A stretch of DNA of 64,000 nt from Nereocystis luetkeana (taxonomy: Eukaryota > Sar > Phaeophyceae > Laminariales > Laminariaceae), in contig JARUPZ010000013.1 in NCBI GenBank assembly GCA_031213475.1, forward strand, positions 3,782,731-3,846,730, read 5' to 3'. Positions 37,650 through 49,534 of the stretch are shown in pieces. The notes beneath the pieces were generated by a model. The model was not told the origin of the DNA and made no database searches. It saw only the letters and a program-made list of their open reading frames with translations. Position 1 is the first letter of the stretch, and every line of letters starts with the position of its first letter. The translations under genes were made by a program, and so were the position numbers.

Positions 37650-38646
37650 TCATCAGGGATGCGTATTTCCCGGTAGCGGTAATTACCCGAAATTAATAGG
37701 GCTCGAGGTAATAATTTTTTTCAGAGGAAATTCTTTGCGTCCCCTATCCCCGGGCAAATAACGCCTCCATATAGAATGGAAACCCCCGTTTTTTTTTTCA
37801 AACGCTGCTAAGCTGTGCAGCAGAGCAGAGCGCTACGTAGGCGCCCACAGGCAACCGAGAGCTACGCCACACGCAGGACACAACAGCTGTGTGTCGTTGT
37901 GACGGAGTAGCATACTATGGCGTTCAGGCGTAGCGCCGTCGTCGATTTATCCGATGGCCAGCCCCAGAGCTACGAAGAGCACCGCACCGCGCTTACAATA
38001 TAAAATATAATCATATATATGAGCTGACATATTCGAATGGAAAGGGTGAACTCGGCGCAGATGCAGCTGGGACGCTGGGATTTCGTTGAGGCGTCCAGCG
38101 TCCATGTTTACAGTTTCTAGTCGCGGATAAGGTCGCGATCGCTACACGCGTACGAAGCAGCGCACTGCTGTAACTGCTCACTTCCTGCTTTGCGCTTTGT
38201 GTTGCTGATTTACCTCGCGACATATCATAAGTATATTCGTACATGAGAGATCGCTATCAGTACTACGGCAGTAGTCCTACTATTCCAGTATCAAATTGCT
38301 GCAGGACGAAATCAACGAGGACATGAACAATTAAAAATCAACTGAAACCGATGAACATTTACTAAAGTACTTGCATTGTGCGCAACTGCTACTACTGCTG
38401 TGCACCTGGTGCCGGTAGAGTGAAAATGATCGAAAATGTCTGTCCGAAGGCCTGAACGAATCTTATACTTGTGCTTTATGTAGTGCATGGGCCACCCGGG
38501 GATGATATTTTTTGTCCCCCCCCCAAAATTACGCCTTTTTTTCCTCGAACGAGAGGAAATAGGGGAATTTTTTTGGAAAAGCTGAAAAAGGCTGTTTCCC
38601 GGAAATTTTTGGGTTCCGGGTGAGGAAATACGCATCCCTGATAATC
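37650..38646. mobile_element. Possible TIR element of about 1 kb
   Basis: ATCAGGGATGCGTATTTCC at the left and its inverse GGAAATACGCATCCCTGAT at the right, with AAT/ATC-type flanks. The interior has no transposase. The repeat pair may also be chance or two fragments. Confidence 0.4.
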
Positions 38647-38773
38647 ATCATGACGACAGCAGCAGTGCGAATATACGACAGGAGTTTATTAATAGCAGCA
38701 GCACAGGTACCGGTACCGTATAATAACATGACAGTACCCAACATACCCTCTCGGACTATTCCAAAAACTACCC

Positions 38774-39030
38774 TTGTAACATTATCACACTACGGTGATA
38801 AGATATCACACCCCCTCGGACGATTTTTCAGAGCTGGGTTTCTCGACAACCGGGAGGACGTACTGAGTACGACCGGCGATGCGCCCATACGGATGCAACC
38901 TTCTTTGACGAAATATTTCCAAAGCCACCAATTCCGTTGTGTGTTCCTGCCCCCCTCAAGACATGTTTCGGATAAAACCGGGCCAGAAATCCGTCCCAGC
39001 AGGAGGTGTGTAATCTTGATTATAGTATAC
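38774..39030 (-). mobile_element. Family F TIR element, copy 3 (partial)
   Basis: The inverse of the family F sequence: CATTATCACACTACGGTGAT, then GAGCTGGGTTTCTCGACAAC and TTCCAAAGCCACCAATTCC. Confidence 0.65.
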
Positions 39031-40325
39031 GGTACTGGTATATAGGGGTGTATATACCAGGTATGCTATTAATATTACCAGTGAAAACGAACTGCTGCTG
39101 CCGTAGTAACGCTGTATTCACATGGGACGGAAAGAAAGCAGACAGCAGCATAAACGAGAGTGTGATATGGTACCATGTCCGGAAAAGCCCGTTTTGATAC
39201 TTGTATAACACAAACATCAAAAATGTCGTTACGAGTCCAGACAGAGGGAGGGGAGGGTTATTTAGAGGCCAACACGCCTGCCGTGTAATGGGGGTGTAAG
39301 ACTCTGGTTGGGTTGACTTTCAAATAATTGTTGACTATTTTTCCAAAGAAAGAAAAAAAAAAAAAAAAAAAAAAAACGGAGTCACCTACCAAGTGATTTG
39401 GACCCGAGACACAAAGCAAGTTCGTTCGTGAAAGTACAACCAGCAGTCCTGCCTGGCACACACAAAGCTGTACTCGTAGACTTTAACCCCTTCTGTCCAC
39501 TACCCTCCACCAGTACGCAGTACGCACCACAGCAAATTACGCGCATGTACCTTGCTGTAGTATTTTCACGTCACTAGCGTTGTGGTTGAGGGCCCTGCCT
39601 GGTGTGGGCCATGCATTGCTGGGGTTTTTTTTTTTTAGGGTGGCACAAAGAATATATCATACCGGTTTACCCGCGGATTTATTTTTTGAAGGGGTGCATA
39701 GATCGAGTGCAAGAAGAGTGCAAAGAGAGGAGTACGTACGTAAAGCGGCGAAAGCGCAAGACACCACAAAAACCACGGAGAAACCAACAAACAGAAAGCG
39801 CAGAGAGGACAGCGAGAAAAAAACAAGAAAAATTGGGAATATGGCACCTGCTGCAATAGCGTTCATCCGCCACCACTGACTGCTGTCAAGCTGTACTCCT
39901 ACTGCTGTAGAGCACCCTTCTTACTGCTGTTGCAGCTGTACAGGCAGCAGTATAATACGATGATACATACTGGTGTCGTACTGACGGCATACAACATACC
40001 AGTACCTGGTACCTGGTATATATGCCGTTCAACCTCCAGATATCAACGCCAACATTCAAGTCAGTGCACCGTCGACGTTCAGTGTCCTAACATCGGGAAT
40101 GTAATGTTATTCTGATGTAAAGCAGCCGGTGCCTGGCACGTAACGTAACGTCATCTTCTGTCAACTAACAGAAAAGTCACCGGCTCCGGATTTTTGAAGA
40201 GAAATCATGCAGCTCGGACATCAGAGAACAGCAGTGCCTACTTTTTCATAATACTACTCGTAATACCAGGTACAGCAGTAGTCCCCACGTACGAAAAATG
40301 CGTTTGGAGATGGAGGTCCTTTTTT
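39030..40325. other. Stretch without recognised genes
   Basis: Unique-looking sequence with poly-A at 39353-39376, several TACCWGGTA motifs (39057, 40003-40017, 40266) and TATTAATA (39068). I find no gene. Confidence 0.45.
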
Positions 40326-40403
40326 ACCGACTCCCCTGATCAGAGTTGGTTACCGACTCCCCTGATCAGAGTTGATTACCGACTCCCCTGATCAGAGTTG
40401 GTA
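40326..40403 (+). repeat. Tandem repeat, 26-bp unit, three copies
   Basis: The unit is ACCGACTCCCCTGATCAGAG followed by TTGGTT or TTGATT. Confidence 0.9.
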
Positions 40404-40462
40404 CGTACCGATCCCTCAGAATAAAAAAAAATGGTCAAGACGGGGCGCAGCAATTTGAGGTT

Positions 40463-40568
40463 CCTTAACCCTCGAGTACTGCAGTCCGGTTTTGACGACA
40501 AGAGCACTTGGGATTTGAGTGGTTTGTCCGCAACGCACACGGGCCTGCAGTCCTACATAAAATGGTCA
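40463..40568. mobile_element. MITE B copy (decayed)
   Basis: CTTAACCCTCGAGTACTGCA at the left and GGGCCTGCAGTCCTACATAA at the right. Confidence 0.6.
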
Positions 40569-40607
40569 ATTAAATACCGTTTTCCTGTACCGTGGGGTTC
40601 CTACACC

Positions 40608-40696
40608 ATTTTAGGGCTGCAGTCCCCGTTTGGGGACAAATTACTCAGAATTTGGCTGGTTTTTGTCCCCTGAACGGGACTGCAGTCCTGTAAGGG
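40608..40696. mobile_element. MITE B copy
   Basis: CATTTTAGGGCTGCAGTCCC at the left and CGGGACTGCAGTCCTGTAAGGG followed by TTAA at the right. Confidence 0.75.
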
Positions 40697-40699
40697 TTA

Positions 40700-41560
40700 A
40701 AAATGGGTACACCTACGTAGGTAGTGTATAAGCTGTACGAACGTTCAAAAATGCTCTTAGAAAGTAGAAAGCAGAAAGCGCTGCCTACTTCCTACATATA
40801 TAGACTTTCTTACGGTTATCTCCACCCCTTTCGGAGGACACCCTCGGCAATTCTCTCCCCTTTGAGGCTCCTTCCTCCTCGGCTCTAAATTGCCGACCGG
40901 GAAGTTGTTCGTTCAGGATCGATCCTCGACTGATTTGATACTGCTGTACCGGTTTGAAAAGATTGGCCATCAGGATATCAGGATTGATCGCAGAGTTTCA
41001 CCTCCTGGCATGAAAAAAAAAATGGTAAAATTGTACGTACGTACGTATAAGCGATTACATGTGCGATATTATCTATACGAGAATTGACAGCAGTAGCACG
41101 AACGGTGCTCTATCACTATTAATAGCGGTGCGTAGAAATTTCACGTCAAACATGTTTTGAACCTGGTGCGCACAACTTCACAATGCTGTCACGAGGAGGC
41201 CCTGTATATCGTTTCCTGAACCACTGAGCTCTTCTTGGCGTTTGCAAGTCGCCCATTGCGCCAAGTCTTGAGCGTCCGATGCCCTCTGTCGGCACTCTTT
41301 TGTTCCATCTGCTTCCTTGAGCGTGCGCAGCGGGCGTGCAGTCGCCCGCAGAGCGCTGTCCTGTACAGCATACAGCCTATGCTGACTGCATGAAGTAATG
41401 CAACAGCAGTAGCCTATTTGCTGCACGAGGAATTAAGAGCAGTAGGATGGATATCACCCAGCAGTACTGAATACTCCCTCTATTATAGTGCAATTTATTT
41501 GCAACGCTACACGGATGTCTCCAGTAACTGGGGTGAAGTGAAATAGTACTCCGTACAGCA
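40700..41560. other. Stretch without recognised genes
   Basis: A short open frame on the minus strand near 41190-41420 is Arg/Ala-rich without known motifs. Nothing else is visible. Confidence 0.4.
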
Positions 41561-41564
41561 TCAA

Positions 41565-43870
41565 CAACAAATACCGGAGGTACTTCGGGTACTCGCAGTT
41601 TTTCGGGTTTTACGTACTTACTGCGGATACTGGGAGTACCCGCAGTCTTTCGAGGTTCTGTTCTGCAGTTACTTCCGGACTACGTACATGCGGCAGTATA
41701 TCGGGGTTCGTTACTGTTTGTGGGCATTCTTTCCTGGGTATAATTTAAGTACCTCGGGGTTCTGCACTGCGGGTACTGCAAGTTCTGGCAGTATCTCGTC
41801 CGTTGTTACTCCGAGTACTCGAAGCACTCACAGCAGTACCAAAATACTCTCAATATGCCCAGTGTACTCGGAAGATGAGGTATGGTTGAATATCTGTGCA
41901 CTGCGTCGATAATTGCATGCCCAACTCAAGGCGTAAAGCACTCACAGATGGTCCGGCAAGCGAGAGTCGGACCAACTTACTTTCGGTGGGGGCAACTGGA
42001 GTACTTATTAGACTACTGGCAGTGTTTCGGGAATTATACACTGCGAGTGCTCGCAGTACTTCAAGGTCCTGTACTGCGGACAGTGCCTGCACTCCCAAGT
42101 AGTTCGGGTGTCGATGCTGCGGGTACTGCTTGGACTCGGGTTGTGTACTTGTCATACTCCCAGTACTCGTAGTATTTGGGCCTTCAGCACTGATCGAACT
42201 CCAAGCACTCGCACTATTCAGGCCGCCAGTGCTGCGATCACTGAGAGTAGTACACTACTGGCGGTCAAATACATCGAGTACTATGAGAATGAGAAGATAT
42301 AAAAGCCCACATACTCCGAGCACTGGGAGTATGAGCAGGACAGAACTCCAAGTACAAGCAGTTCCCTCACAGCAAGCACGTAGAAAAATTGGAGTACTCA
42401 AGGGTCCAGAGTATGAGTATCGGACCCGGGCATACTGCGAGTACTCGCAGTATGCACACTTCAAGCGTTCAAGCTGCCTCCCCCGAAAGAATCTTGGTTC
42501 GGCTGGGACCATCTGTGAACGTCTCCTGCAAAAAAATGGGGATACTCGTCGAAACGGTGCACAGATCGTCGAACTACACGTCATGCTCCGAGTATACCGC
42601 GCATCTTGAGGGTATTTTGGTACTGCCTGCAGCACGAGCAGTACCGGGAGTATCCAGAGTATCGAACCCCGAAAAACTGCGAGCACGGAAGTATCCGCAA
42701 GTACTGACAAAAACCTCCGCTATACTGCGAGGACACGAAGTACCGGCAGTATTTTCTCTCCAAAATACTCTATTTCATTCCCCGGTACTGGGAGCACTGG
42801 TGCAACGTTCCACAGATGCTCCCAGTATCGCAATACTGACGGCCTAAATGCTGCGAGTACCGGGTGTGTTAGGAGTATATATATACCTCGTATTTATTTA
42901 TTTACCAGGGTATTTATTTATTTTTTGCTCATCCCATTTATTATCTTCGCCCATCTTCTTCTCTCTCTCCTTCCAACTCGTAACTCAGATCCGGGGTCAT
43001 AGCAGGCTCTTCTACCCCCTTCCCGCTACGGTACGTGCCTTCATTTTTATCGCGAGAAGATTTCAACCTTTCCTTCCCTCGTCGACTCGCATCGAATTGT
43101 GCCTACCCACGCTGCAAGGCGCTCCCAACGATTGAATCCTTTTTTTATTTTTATTTTTGCAAATTAAGTCAAAGTCCGACCCACCTGGGGCTCGAACCCA
43201 GGACTCAAACAAGTAGAATTCGAGGTTAACCACTTGAACCGAGCAGTATTGAAGGCCCAAAATACTGCGAGTACTGGGAGCATGAGCACTACACAACTCC
43301 GAGCACAATCAGTATCCACAGCAGTACATACATCCGAAATACTTGCAGTAGTCACAGTATTCAGAGTATTGCAGCCGGAAATACTCGAGTACTTGCAGCA
43401 TATACGCCCGAAGTACTGCTGTCAGTACCCGAAGTACTCCAGGTGCCCCCCCCCCCCGAACACAACTTCTCCAACTCCCACTCGTGAGACCATCTGTGAA
43501 TGTTTGCTGCGAAAAAAAATGGGATGGAACTATCGAACCGGTGCACAAATGGTCGGAGCATAATTCATACTCCGAGCATACTGCGCAATTTTTGAGTATT
43601 TTGAGTACTGGCAGTATCGACGGGCAAACTTGCTGCTAGTACTTGGCAGTACCCGCAGGACAGAGCCCTTAAACACTTGGGAGTGCAGGGAGTACCCACA
43701 GTCAGTATCGAATCCCGACATACTGCGAGTCCGGAAGTACCCGCGGTACTCAACCTCGAGATACTGCGAGCACTCGCAGTATCCGCCGTACATAAACCCG
43801 AAATACTGCGAGTACACGGACTCATAGAACCTGCCGTATCTCCTCTCGTAAATACTCTACCTTACTCCCA
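41565..43870. repeat. Satellite-like field of AGTACTGCG/CGCAGTACT units, split by a SINE
   Basis: Dozens of short units such as TACTGCGAGTAC and ACTCGCAGTATT in both orientations. One is a perfect 24-base palindrome at 42431-42454. Two longer similar parts (CCATCTGTGAACGTCTCCTG at 42509 and CCATCTGTGAATGTTTGCTG at 43487) show duplication of larger blocks. Open frames on both strands follow the repeat and are not convincing genes. Confidence 0.75.
42917..43242 (-). mobile_element. tRNA-derived SINE-1, copy 2
   Basis: The minus strand carries GGTTCAAGTGGTTAACC, the box B GGGTTCGAGCC, and the same body as copy 1. It ends in an AAAT-rich tail containing a TACCCTGGTA insertion. The first bases of the head are missing. 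Confidence 0.8.
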
Positions 43871-43913
43871 GATATGTCGAGCATCTGTGAAACGCTGCCT
43901 TGTGCCTGTAGTA

Positions 43914-44005
43914 TCCCTTTTAGGAAGGCAGTCCAATTTGGGGGACAACCTACACACAATTCGAGACCTTAGCCACCGAAACGGGACTGCAGTTCTAACA
44001 GTTCA
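43914..44005. mobile_element. MITE B copy (decayed)
   Basis: CCCTTTTAGGAAGGCAGTCC at the left and GGGACTGCAGTTCTAACAG at the right. Confidence 0.65.
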
Positions 44006-44009
44006 TGTC

Positions 44010-45180
44010 TGATAGGGCCTTGGGTTGTCTGGCTAAATAACCGGCGACTGCTGTTGTTATTAATAGGTAAACATTACGTGCAGTTGTCCGGTTGTGTCCT
44101 GTATATTGAGCAGTACTGCTGCTGTACTTATGTCCCAGGTGACTACTTGACGCGTTCGAGGCTCGAATATGTGTGTTTTTGTCGACGTAAACTAAGGTAA
44201 GTTATTATTAGATGGTGTACTTTCGCCATCCAACTGATAGCTCAGAGCTATGTAGGCGTGAAGTCTAGCCGGCTAAAATATTTACAGAACAGCCCTATGC
44301 CAGGGCAGGGGCGTTTCTTTACGTGCGGGGTTGCCCCCGAAACAAGCGCTGTGGGGGCAGCTTGGAAACAGTCTCGTAAAAACTCAACTGCCATGCCGCA
44401 AGAATCAACAGACATTACGAGAACCCATGATATCCGTACCGCAATTCCAAGTTGTGCGTGCTTACCCACATACGCGAACTGCTCTAAGCCGTCTTCTACG
44501 ACATGCACCTGTGTTCCTCAACATAAGGAGTGTTTCTATACTAACAACTTCTCTGAACGGTTGTTGTATATAGGGACCCAGTGGTACGTAGGTAGCTGAA
44601 CAGCAGTTGGTCCACGAGCGACAGCATGGTGTTCGTAGTGACGTGCGTGGTGATGCAAATCAACACAGAACTCGGCTCTGTTTTACTGCCGCACTGCTTG
44701 CTGCTTGCTACCTGGTACAACATACACGCACCTACTATAATAGTCAACAGGAGGAGCAGCACGAACAGCAGCAGTGCGTATATAGTCCGAGTAGAAGGTC
44801 GAGTGCGCGGGGGTTCGGGCAGTTTTCCCCCACAGATTTTGCCCCACGTGCGTGTACGTTGTACCCTGCCCGTAGCCTTTGGCCCCTTGAAAATAGAACA
44901 TGACTTGGAACCGGCGAGTGTTGCTTGGAGGAGAGGGCACACCGACAGAGAAAATGGATACTCGGACGATGCCCCTCTGTTCACAAAGTTCAAGGGCCGC
45001 CTGGTATTCATATCAGTGCCCAATAAACCATCCTCCTATATCCGACCAAAGTGGTCGTAAGGAGCACAGAGTTGGAGGAATCCAAGTGAGGGAGGAGTGC
45101 GAACGATGTCATCGACGATCGTGTAATCGAGGCGGCGACTAATACCAGTACGTACGTAGATTTCTGTTTTATTATCGTAT
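44010..45180 (-). other. Possible coding remnant on the minus strand
   Basis: Near 44940-44760 the minus strand reads FQVMFYFQGAKGYGQGTTYT and HVGQNLWGK, which looks protein-like. I cannot place splice sites or name a family. An overlapping frame gives a hydrophobic run (LLLFVLLLLLTIIV) that derives from CAG/CTG repeats. It might belong to gene B upstream. Confidence 0.3.
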
Positions 45181-45184
45181 TTAA

Positions 45185-45273
45185 CCCCTTTAGAACCGCA
45201 GTCCCGTTTTGGGGACAGACTACTTGAAGTTTGAGTGGTTTGTCCCCAAAACGGGACTGCGGTTCTAAAAGGG
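45185..45273. mobile_element. MITE B copy with TTAA on both sides
   Basis: TTAA is at 45181-45184 and 45274-45277. The ends are CCCCTTTAGAACCGCAGTCC and GGGACTGCGGTTCTAAAAGGG. Confidence 0.93.
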
Positions 45274-45277
45274 TTAA

Positions 45278-46200
45278 TAGCTTTCGGCCTTTGTACCTTC
45301 TTTTCATCGCGCGGGAAGATGGCGGGTGGGAGATGAAATCACGAACAAAGACGCGTGCAGTGTCATACTTTTTGGGACTGAGAACAAACAGGGACGGACA
45401 GCAGCAGAGAGAGGCAGAGAGGCGCCTTGCTTGGAAGTTTCCTTTCCAGTGTTTCCAGTTTTCAGTTTCCAGTGGATACCTGGTTTATTTTATTTGGGCC
45501 ATTTTATTTCACTGCCTGAAGGAGTTTCCAGTCTCTACTTTTCAGTTGCCAACATCGTCCATCTCGCCGTCATCGTTCACCGTCGCCACACATTCACCAT
45601 CATCACCAGCTGTTGCTGAGCAGAAACGAAATAAGACGAGCGTCATAAATAGTACCGGCAGTAGTAGACTACTGCTGCTGCTGCTGCAACACACAACAGC
45701 AACAACAAAGCAGCAGAAAGCGACAGTTTGCTCTATATGCTTAAATAGGCGTGTGGTACGTAGATGCTCGCACGAGCAGCTCTCTCTGTTTGTCACTCAT
45801 CGATTGCCAACTCGTCGAACAGCCGTGCACATCGCGCAAGCACGGGTACAAAACCCCTGCCGTGTATGTGCAGAGCAGCAGCAGTACCTATACCCGTGAG
45901 CTCACCGTCAATCTACCCACACCCATCACACGAAAAGATAGGCTTCAAGCGGAGGAACCCGTTCCCATCACCCTGCATCACCCTGCACCACCCAGAACCC
46001 ACACACCGTACGTTGTACAGGGTACGACGTAGATAGCAACATGAAATTTCGTAGATCTATGCTGCTTTCCCTCGAAAGAGGTCACGACAGACTTCAACGA
46101 CTCTGTCTGATAGAGAAAAGACCTTGCAATTACTCCCGGCGTTGTACAGGGTAAGGTACCGTACCCGCGCGCGATGATATACGGGAATAAGTATACCTGG
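45278..46200. other. Stretch without recognised genes
   Basis: TTTCCAGT-rich repeats at 45440-45545, a CTG microsatellite at 45672-45690, and otherwise unique sequence. No convincing gene. Confidence 0.4.
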
Positions 46201-46202
46201 CA

Positions 46203-46266
46203 AGGTATATCTCTGTGCGTCCGCGTAGATGATGGTGCGGGGCTCAACGTCTCCAATAAAGGACTC
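46203..46266 (-). CDS. Possible small exon of gene B
   Basis: Between an AG and GTATAC the minus strand reads FIGDVEPRTIIYADAQRYTL. The composition is protein-like, but the donor coincides with an ACCAGGTA-type motif and phases cannot be checked. Treat as tentative. Confidence 0.25.
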
Positions 46267-46726
46267 GGCAGGGGAGGGTGGAACAGAAACAGAAAAGGAA
46301 AGGAGAGGGCGAGTACTGCAGGGGAGACGAACGAGACGCAAAACTGCTGTCGGAATTTTCCAGATTGCAGAGAGCAGCTAAACTACGAGCCGAAAAAAAG
46401 CTGAGGGCGGCAGGGGCAGAGGGCAGGCAGCCTTCCCTTCGAGGGATTGACCTCGAAGACTATCGAACCCACGCGTGCCCGCAATAGCTGATAGTCATCG
46501 GTCCTGATTCGTTATACGTACGTACGGCGGGGAGGGAACTCCTTGTACCAGGTATAGATCAGAGATGGGCAAGGTCTACGAAGCTCTTGGTATTATTTCG
46601 TGGTAGATTTTTTCGCTCGAGATGGAAATCATCATGAAGGAAAAAAAAAAGGCGCGCGCTGTCTCCTCATCCCCCTCTCCCAGAGAAAGTTCTTAACGGG
46701 CACGGGGCGTGACCTCCTGCACACCA

Positions 46727-46800
46727 TCTCTCTTCTCTTCGACAGCCGAGAAGCACAGATTGCACGCTCTCTGCTTGCTGAAGTCCTCATCGCTTCTGGG
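46727..46800 (-). CDS. Gene B exon 2 (tentative)
   Basis: It follows a C-rich tract ending ACAG. It continues the frame of exon 1 (phase 0) as PRSDEDFSKQRACNLCFSAV and EEKR. A GT lies just after it. The short length leaves doubt. Confidence 0.4.
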
Positions 46801-46880
46801 CTGTGGGGGGGGGGGTCTACGTACGTACAGGTTGTGAATAAGTGTTGCGTTTATTTGCGCCCTTGTTTGGGTCGACTCAC

Positions 46881-47480
46881 CTCCGATTCCTCGACTCCAA
46901 ACGCCGATGCCACAGCCTCCCTCCCTGTCGAGGACAAAAGATCCAGCGCGGCCGCGCCGCCTTCGGTCCCTCCCGCAACGCGTACCGAGAACCCTACCCG
47001 GACCCTCTGCTCCAGCGCCGCCAATCCTCGCAAGCTCCTGCTCTCCGGCGCGCTACCGCTCACTGCCGCTGGAGGCAGCTGGGGTCTTGCCAACAAAAGG
47101 GATGTTGTCTTCGCGAGCACACCATCATGGTGGTGGTGGTTGTCCGGCCCGTCCCACCCGAAGAGCCGCCGCTGTCGTCTTGAGGACGACTCGTCGTCCG
47201 GGCAGGCGCAGCCCGCGCTGGACTCGGCGACCTCGAATGCCGCAGCAATGCCCTCCACGCAGCTTTCAGCACAGGCGTCGAGCGCTTCCGAGGTAAGCAG
47301 GTCGATCACCCCGAAGATCACGGCGTCGGGCGGGGAGGCCTGGAGTACCCGCCGGGGCGGAGCAGCGGCGGCGGCAGCAGCAGCAGCAGCAGGAGAAGAA
47401 TGGCCGGAGATAGCGTTGACAAGCTGGGCGAGCAGCGCCGATGACCAAGCGAGCGCCACGGGCGCCCTCCGCAGCCGCAT
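46881..47480 (-). CDS. Gene B exon 1: N-terminus of a secreted or membrane protein
   Basis: The ATG at 47480-47478 opens a 200-codon exon that ends at GAG with donor GTGAGT (46880-46875). The first 25 residues (MRLRRAPVALAWSSALLAQL, then VNA) form a signal peptide with basic n-region and hydrophobic core. An Ala run from a microsatellite follows. Then come DAVIFGVIDLLTSEALDACA and, near the end, RVRVGFSVRVAGGTEGGAAA and REAVASAFGVEESE. Four cysteines lie at about residues 71, 75, 91 and 93. I do not know the family. A plus-strand open frame over the same region is its shadow. It may be its own gene or a 5' part of gene A across a 28-kb intron. Confidence 0.6.
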
Positions 47481-47524
47481 GGCCAGCAAGCAAGCAAGGC
47501 GTTCTTCCTCTTCGGGCGCTTTGC

Positions 47525-47557
47525 TCTATCTCTCTCTCTCTCTCTATCTCTCTCCTT
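47525..47557 (+). repeat. CT microsatellite
   Basis: (CT)n with single A changes, in the 5' flank of gene B exon 1. Confidence 0.9.
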
Positions 47558-47559
47558 GA

Positions 47560-48740
47560 GGCGGGCCTCTCCTGGTTTGCCGCCCGCACAGCAAAGGTGA
47601 GGGGTGGCGTCGGGTGTGTAATAAAGAAATGTGGTGCTTCTCTGTCTATATGATATGTGATTTCTTCTTTTCTGGTACTCGTACAGCAAGTGAATACTCG
47701 TACTCTCTTCTACTGCTTCTACGACTCTTCTCCTGCTTTGCTCGGGAATGCCGTGCGATTTTCTAGAAAATGAAGATGACAGAAAACAAAATTGTCAAAC
47801 TGAAAAATCTCGAATTTCAATAAAATATAATAATTGTTTTTCTCTTGAAAAAAAAAAAAACGAGCAGCAGTCTCACAGCTGCGAGTTCAACGGATTGAGT
47901 GGTTAATACTGAACTATCTCAGCTGCCTGATAATTCTTCTCCGAAGCTTCGGTATTTTAGTGTTTTTCTTGTTCTGTGCGCTTTTCGTTTCGTTATAATT
48001 ATTTTTTTTAAGATGGTGCCAGCCAGTGCTAATTTTTTTGTTACTACCTCTAGAGTCTGTTATCGAATACGAGCACTTTTTTTCTTGTCTTGTGTACGTA
48101 ATATTATCACCTCTCCTCTGTCTGGCGGTGCAAAGTATGATACATGATGAGGAGAGTAGCTCAATCATCCTGGTGCAAGTGTACGTACACCACGCACTAC
48201 AGCTATTAATACTGCTGTTATTAGTAGAAAAAGAAGAAGAAGCGTGCTTTTACTGCCACAGAGTGGTGCTCCAGAGGCAGTGTAGTAGAAACACTACTAT
48301 TAATACCTGTGTGTGTCCGATTAGTTATTGATACAGATTTTTCATACGAACGATGAGTAAAATAGGTTTCTTTGTTCATTTTGATTTGGACTCTGGACGA
48401 ATTCTGACAAGTAAACTATACTTTTTTCCGCTAAATTAATTATTAAAAAGTATATTTTCATCACACATCCTCCGTTTCCCACCAAAAAAAACATTTTTTA
48501 TGGTGTCCTCTGTCGTCTGTGTCTCGTCTGTCGTCTGTGTCGCGTTTTGTCTGTCGTTTAGATTGTGGGCTATAATATTAATACATAGTTTCTGTGTGCA
48601 TTGCAATAATGAGACTATCCGACAAAAAGAATACCAGCTTGACCCGAAATATAGCAACAGTTAGCGTATAAAAAAATAGTTCCAATGTTCTTTATGTTTT
48701 GGGTCAAAGTGGTATATAGTATAGGTTGGATGTTTTGCAT
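47560..48740. other. Intergenic stretch upstream of gene B
   Basis: AT-rich sequence without clear genes. Two TATTAATA motifs (48203, 48297) occur. A promoter for gene B is expected here, but I cannot point to a specific element. Confidence 0.4.
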
Positions 48741-48748
48741 CACCTTAA

Positions 48749-48837
48749 CTCCTTTAGAACCGCAGTCCCGTTTTGGGGACAAACTACTTGAAGTTTGAGT
48801 GGTTTGTCCCCAAAACGGGACTGCGGTTCTAAAGGGG
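48749..48837. mobile_element. MITE B copy
   Basis: TTAA is at 48745-48748. The ends are CTCCTTTAGAACCGCAGTCC and GGGACTGCGGTTCTAAAGGGG. The right TTAA is lost. Confidence 0.9.
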
Positions 48838-49054
48838 TACGAACCAGGTGTCAATTTCGTTTGCCCGAACCCGGAAAATAAATCCTTGAGTGATTGAGTC
48901 TATTTCCAGTACATACAGGTGCATATGTTATGTTCACAGGACAGTTGTCAGTGGTATATGGTATATACGTACTGGAACAAAAATCATTTGGATGCAAAAA
49001 AAGCGACGAGAGCTTGTTGTAGTATTACGTGGACAGCGGACAAAAGCATTATCA

Positions 49055-49171
49055 TAACATGGGGGGGCCATACATAGTAAATAGGACCCATGATACACAC
49101 ACAAAACCCTATATATTTCCCTTGTTTTACTAACAATAATATTTGGTCCTATTAACTATGCCCCCCCGTAA
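49055..49171. mobile_element. MITE A copy (diverged)
   Basis: ACATGGGGGGGCCATACATA at the left, TTAACTATGCCCCCCCGTAA at the right. Confidence 0.8.
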
Positions 49172-49330
49172 ATATTAATATTTTAATATCAATACTGGAG
49201 GTAGGCATGTATCCATAAAAATAAGTATATTAAGCAGAGTGTGCGTGCCTCAGAGGTCTCTTTTAGGGGTGGGTATGCCCAAAGGAAATGTCTCGAAACA
49301 CACGCGCACCGTGAAAATGCTACCTACTGA

Positions 49331-49530
49331 GCACAATTCGATGCGAGTCGACGAGGGAAGAAAAGGCTGAAATCTTCTCGCGATAAAAAAAAAATGAAGG
49401 CACGTACCGTAGCGGGAAGGGGGGAGAAGAGCCTGCTATGTGACCCCGGATCTGAGTTACGAGTTGGAAGGAGAGAGAGAAGAAGATGTGCGAAGATCAT
49501 AAATGGGATGAGAAAAAAAAAAGAAAAAAA
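49331..49530 (+). mobile_element. tRNA-derived SINE-1, copy 3 (5'-truncated)
   Basis: It starts GCACAATTCGATGCGAGTCG and runs through GGATCTGAGTTACGAGTTGG to GGGATGAG and a poly-A tail of about 24 bases with one G. The tRNA head is missing. The tail proves the 3' end of the family. Confidence 0.8.
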
Positions 49531-49534
49531 AAAG

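Noticed and set aside
41850-43563. Several Ser/Tyr/Arg-rich frames
   Set aside because: They track the AGTACTGCG repeats on both strands.
46600-47559. A 319-codon plus-strand frame
   Set aside because: The minus strand has a signal peptide and a good donor; the plus frame includes C-run and microsatellite parts.
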